In this document: in pieces, positions 62,996-64,000 of the stretch | How the letters are laid out: every line of letters begins with the position of its first letter | How positions within the stretch are numbered: position 1 is the stretch's first letter | DNA from: Legionella nautarum | Lineage (GTDB): Bacteria; Pseudomonadota; Gammaproteobacteria; Legionellales; Legionellaceae | Assembly: GCF_001467895.1 (NCBI RefSeq) | Contig: NZ_LNYO01000024.1 | Coordinates: forward strand, 1-64,000 | Reading direction: 5' to 3' | Length of the DNA stretch: 64,000 bases | Position numbers and translations under genes: made by a program | The notes under the pieces: model-generated | The model's input: the letters and a program-made list of their open reading frames with translations, nothing else | What the model was told of the DNA's origin: nothing | Databases searched by the model: none

Positions 62996-64000
62996 ATGTT
63001 TGCCAAACTAATTATCGCCTTAACTCCTATGGTGCTCGCCTTGCCTTTGGCAATGGATATTTATGTGCCTGCTATCCCCCATCTCACTCAAGAGTTTCAT
63101 GCCACTGACACGCAAATGTTGATGACCTTAAATCTGTTTATGCTGAGTGCGGGCTTCATGCAATTAGTAATTGGGCCTATTTCTGATCATTTTGGACGAA
63201 GAAAAATTGCAATACTAACGACCTTGTGTTTTGCTTTGGGATCGATAGCTTGCGGTTTAGCAACCAACGTTAACGAGCTCATTGCTTATCGAATTATTCA
63301 AGCTTTAGGTTCTTGTGGCATGATAGTTCTGGGTTTTGCGATAGTTCGTGATCATTATGCTGGTGATAAAAGTGCAAAAGCTTATAGTTTTCTAAATGGG
63401 ATGATTTCGTTCTCGCCTATTTTCGCTACGTTTATTGGTAGTTATCTTGACTTATATTTAGGATGGTCATCGACTTTTTGGGCTCTATTACTTGTCGCAA
63501 TTCCAGCATTATTTACCGTTGGTTTTTGGTTAGACGAAAGCTTGCCACGCAGCCGGCGAACCCCGTTAACAACCAAAGTATTTAGACAATATCTCGATGT
63601 CATTCGTAACCAAGAATTTGCGATTTATACTTTGGCCTCGTCTTTTGGTCATTGTTATTTCTATTTATTCTGTGCTCTATCGCCTTATTTAATTATTCGA
63701 GTTTTAGAAATCCCTCAGACTCAATATGGTTTTTATTTCTGTTTTATGGGCATCTCTGTGTTAATTGGGAGTTTTATAGGCGGTTCCATTGTTGAGCGTG
63801 TGGGTATTTTTAAAACCTGCTTGCTGGGTTATTTTCTAAGTTTAATTGGCGGATTATGGATGTTAGTTTGGTATCTTGCACAGGGTTTAAGTATCCATAA
63901 CTTTATTTACCCCATGCTGGCTATCGGAATCGGCGGTTCCTTTAGCATGGGGGCTGGATCGGGTGGTGCAATGGCACCTTTCGAAGAAGCAAAAGGCGCT
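62996..64000 (+). CDS. tphA: Bcr/CflA-type MFS transporter, partial (tphA position)
   Basis: 335 residues, running off the window end. Multiple transmembrane helices; the MFS signature GPISDHFGRRKIA lies near residues 58-70 and LPLAMDIYVPAIP near 16-28, typical of Bcr/CflA drug-efflux proteins. In L. pneumophila a transporter gene, tphA, lies next to icmF and is not needed for growth in cells. The name is given from position and family, so it is tentative. The 3' end is not seen. Confidence 0.7.
   Translation, partial: MFAKLIIALTPMVLALPLAMDIYVPAIPHLTQEFHATDTQMLMTLNLFMLSAGFMQLVIGPISDHFGRRKIAILTTLCFALGSIACGLATNVNELIAYRIIQALGSCGMIVLGFAIVRDHYAGDKSAKAYSFLNGMISFSPIFATFIGSYLDLYLGWSSTFWALLLVAIPALFTVGFWLDESLPRSRRTPLTTKVFRQYLDVIRNQEFAIYTLASSFGHCYFYLFCALSPYLIIRVLEIPQTQYGFYFCFMGISVLIGSFIGGSIVERVGIFKTCLLGYFLSLIGGLWMLVWYLAQGLSIHNFIYPMLAIGIGGSFSMGAGSGGAMAPFEEAKGA

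Overview
This window looks like a Legionella chromosome. The deciding evidence is an almost complete Dot/Icm type IVB secretion locus (icmT to icmB, about 37.2-54.1 kb, plus icmF and icmH at 59.1-62.8 kb) in the Legionella order, with protein lengths close to those of L. pneumophila. AT-rich intergenic DNA, several eukaryotic-like proteins (Fic, TPR, ankyrin plus glycosyltransferase, patatin) and glutamate-rich C-termini agree with this. The species cannot be fixed from the sequence alone; IcmR differs from the L. pneumophila protein, as expected for another species.

Layout. 1-3.1 kb is mobile debris: the C-terminal end of an IS481-type transposase gene, an apparently full-length group II intron, a short IS6-associated repeat and an IS6-type transposase gene. 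3.2-5.9 kb holds a two-gene unit (nucleoside phosphorylase, then an HD protein with a cyclic-nucleotide-domain-like tail). 6.1-12.3 kb is accessory and partly decayed: a broken Rpn nuclease gene, a DUF551 and a YheU-like small protein, an aminoglycoside-phosphotransferase-fold kinase, a second group II intron cut off at its 3' side, an acetate kinase remnant, a CLC chloride channel and an IS6 remnant. 12.4-24.4 kb mixes likely effectors (patatin, Fic, atypical kinase-like, one unknown) with small metabolic genes, including a class II aldolase plus mtnA methylthioribose salvage pair. 23.4-26.8 kb is a three-gene unit: GCS2-type ligase, double cyclic-nucleotide-domain protein and class II glutamine amidotransferase. 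27.5-36.7 kb is core chromosome (comM, ubiK, FAD oxidoreductase, PII, EVE protein, 5-formyl-THF cyclo-ligase, pabC-like, TVP38 protein, acyl-ACP synthetase).

36.7-62.8 kb is the secretion system. The T4 coupling complex is made by icmO, icmP, icmJ and icmS; the outer-membrane core by icmN, icmK and icmE; the inner-membrane core and adaptors by icmG, icmL, icmM, icmC, icmD and icmT; the ATPase by icmB; and the chaperone pair by icmR and icmQ. IcmF and IcmH stabilise the core. Between icmB and icmF lies a cargo segment of about 5 kb with a Popeye-like cAMP-domain membrane protein, a TPR protein, and a glycosyltransferase-ankyrin protein with an acidic tail, together with an IS3 remnant and a MITE-like element. 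icmF and icmH run opposite to the rest. The window ends inside a Bcr/CflA-type MFS gene in the position of tphA.

The most notable new signals are two PmrA-type boxes (TTAA motifs 11 bases apart), one before a small unknown gene upstream of icmT and one before icmR, and a near-perfect hairpin between icmR and icmQ. Functions are inferred from residues read by eye. No database search was run.
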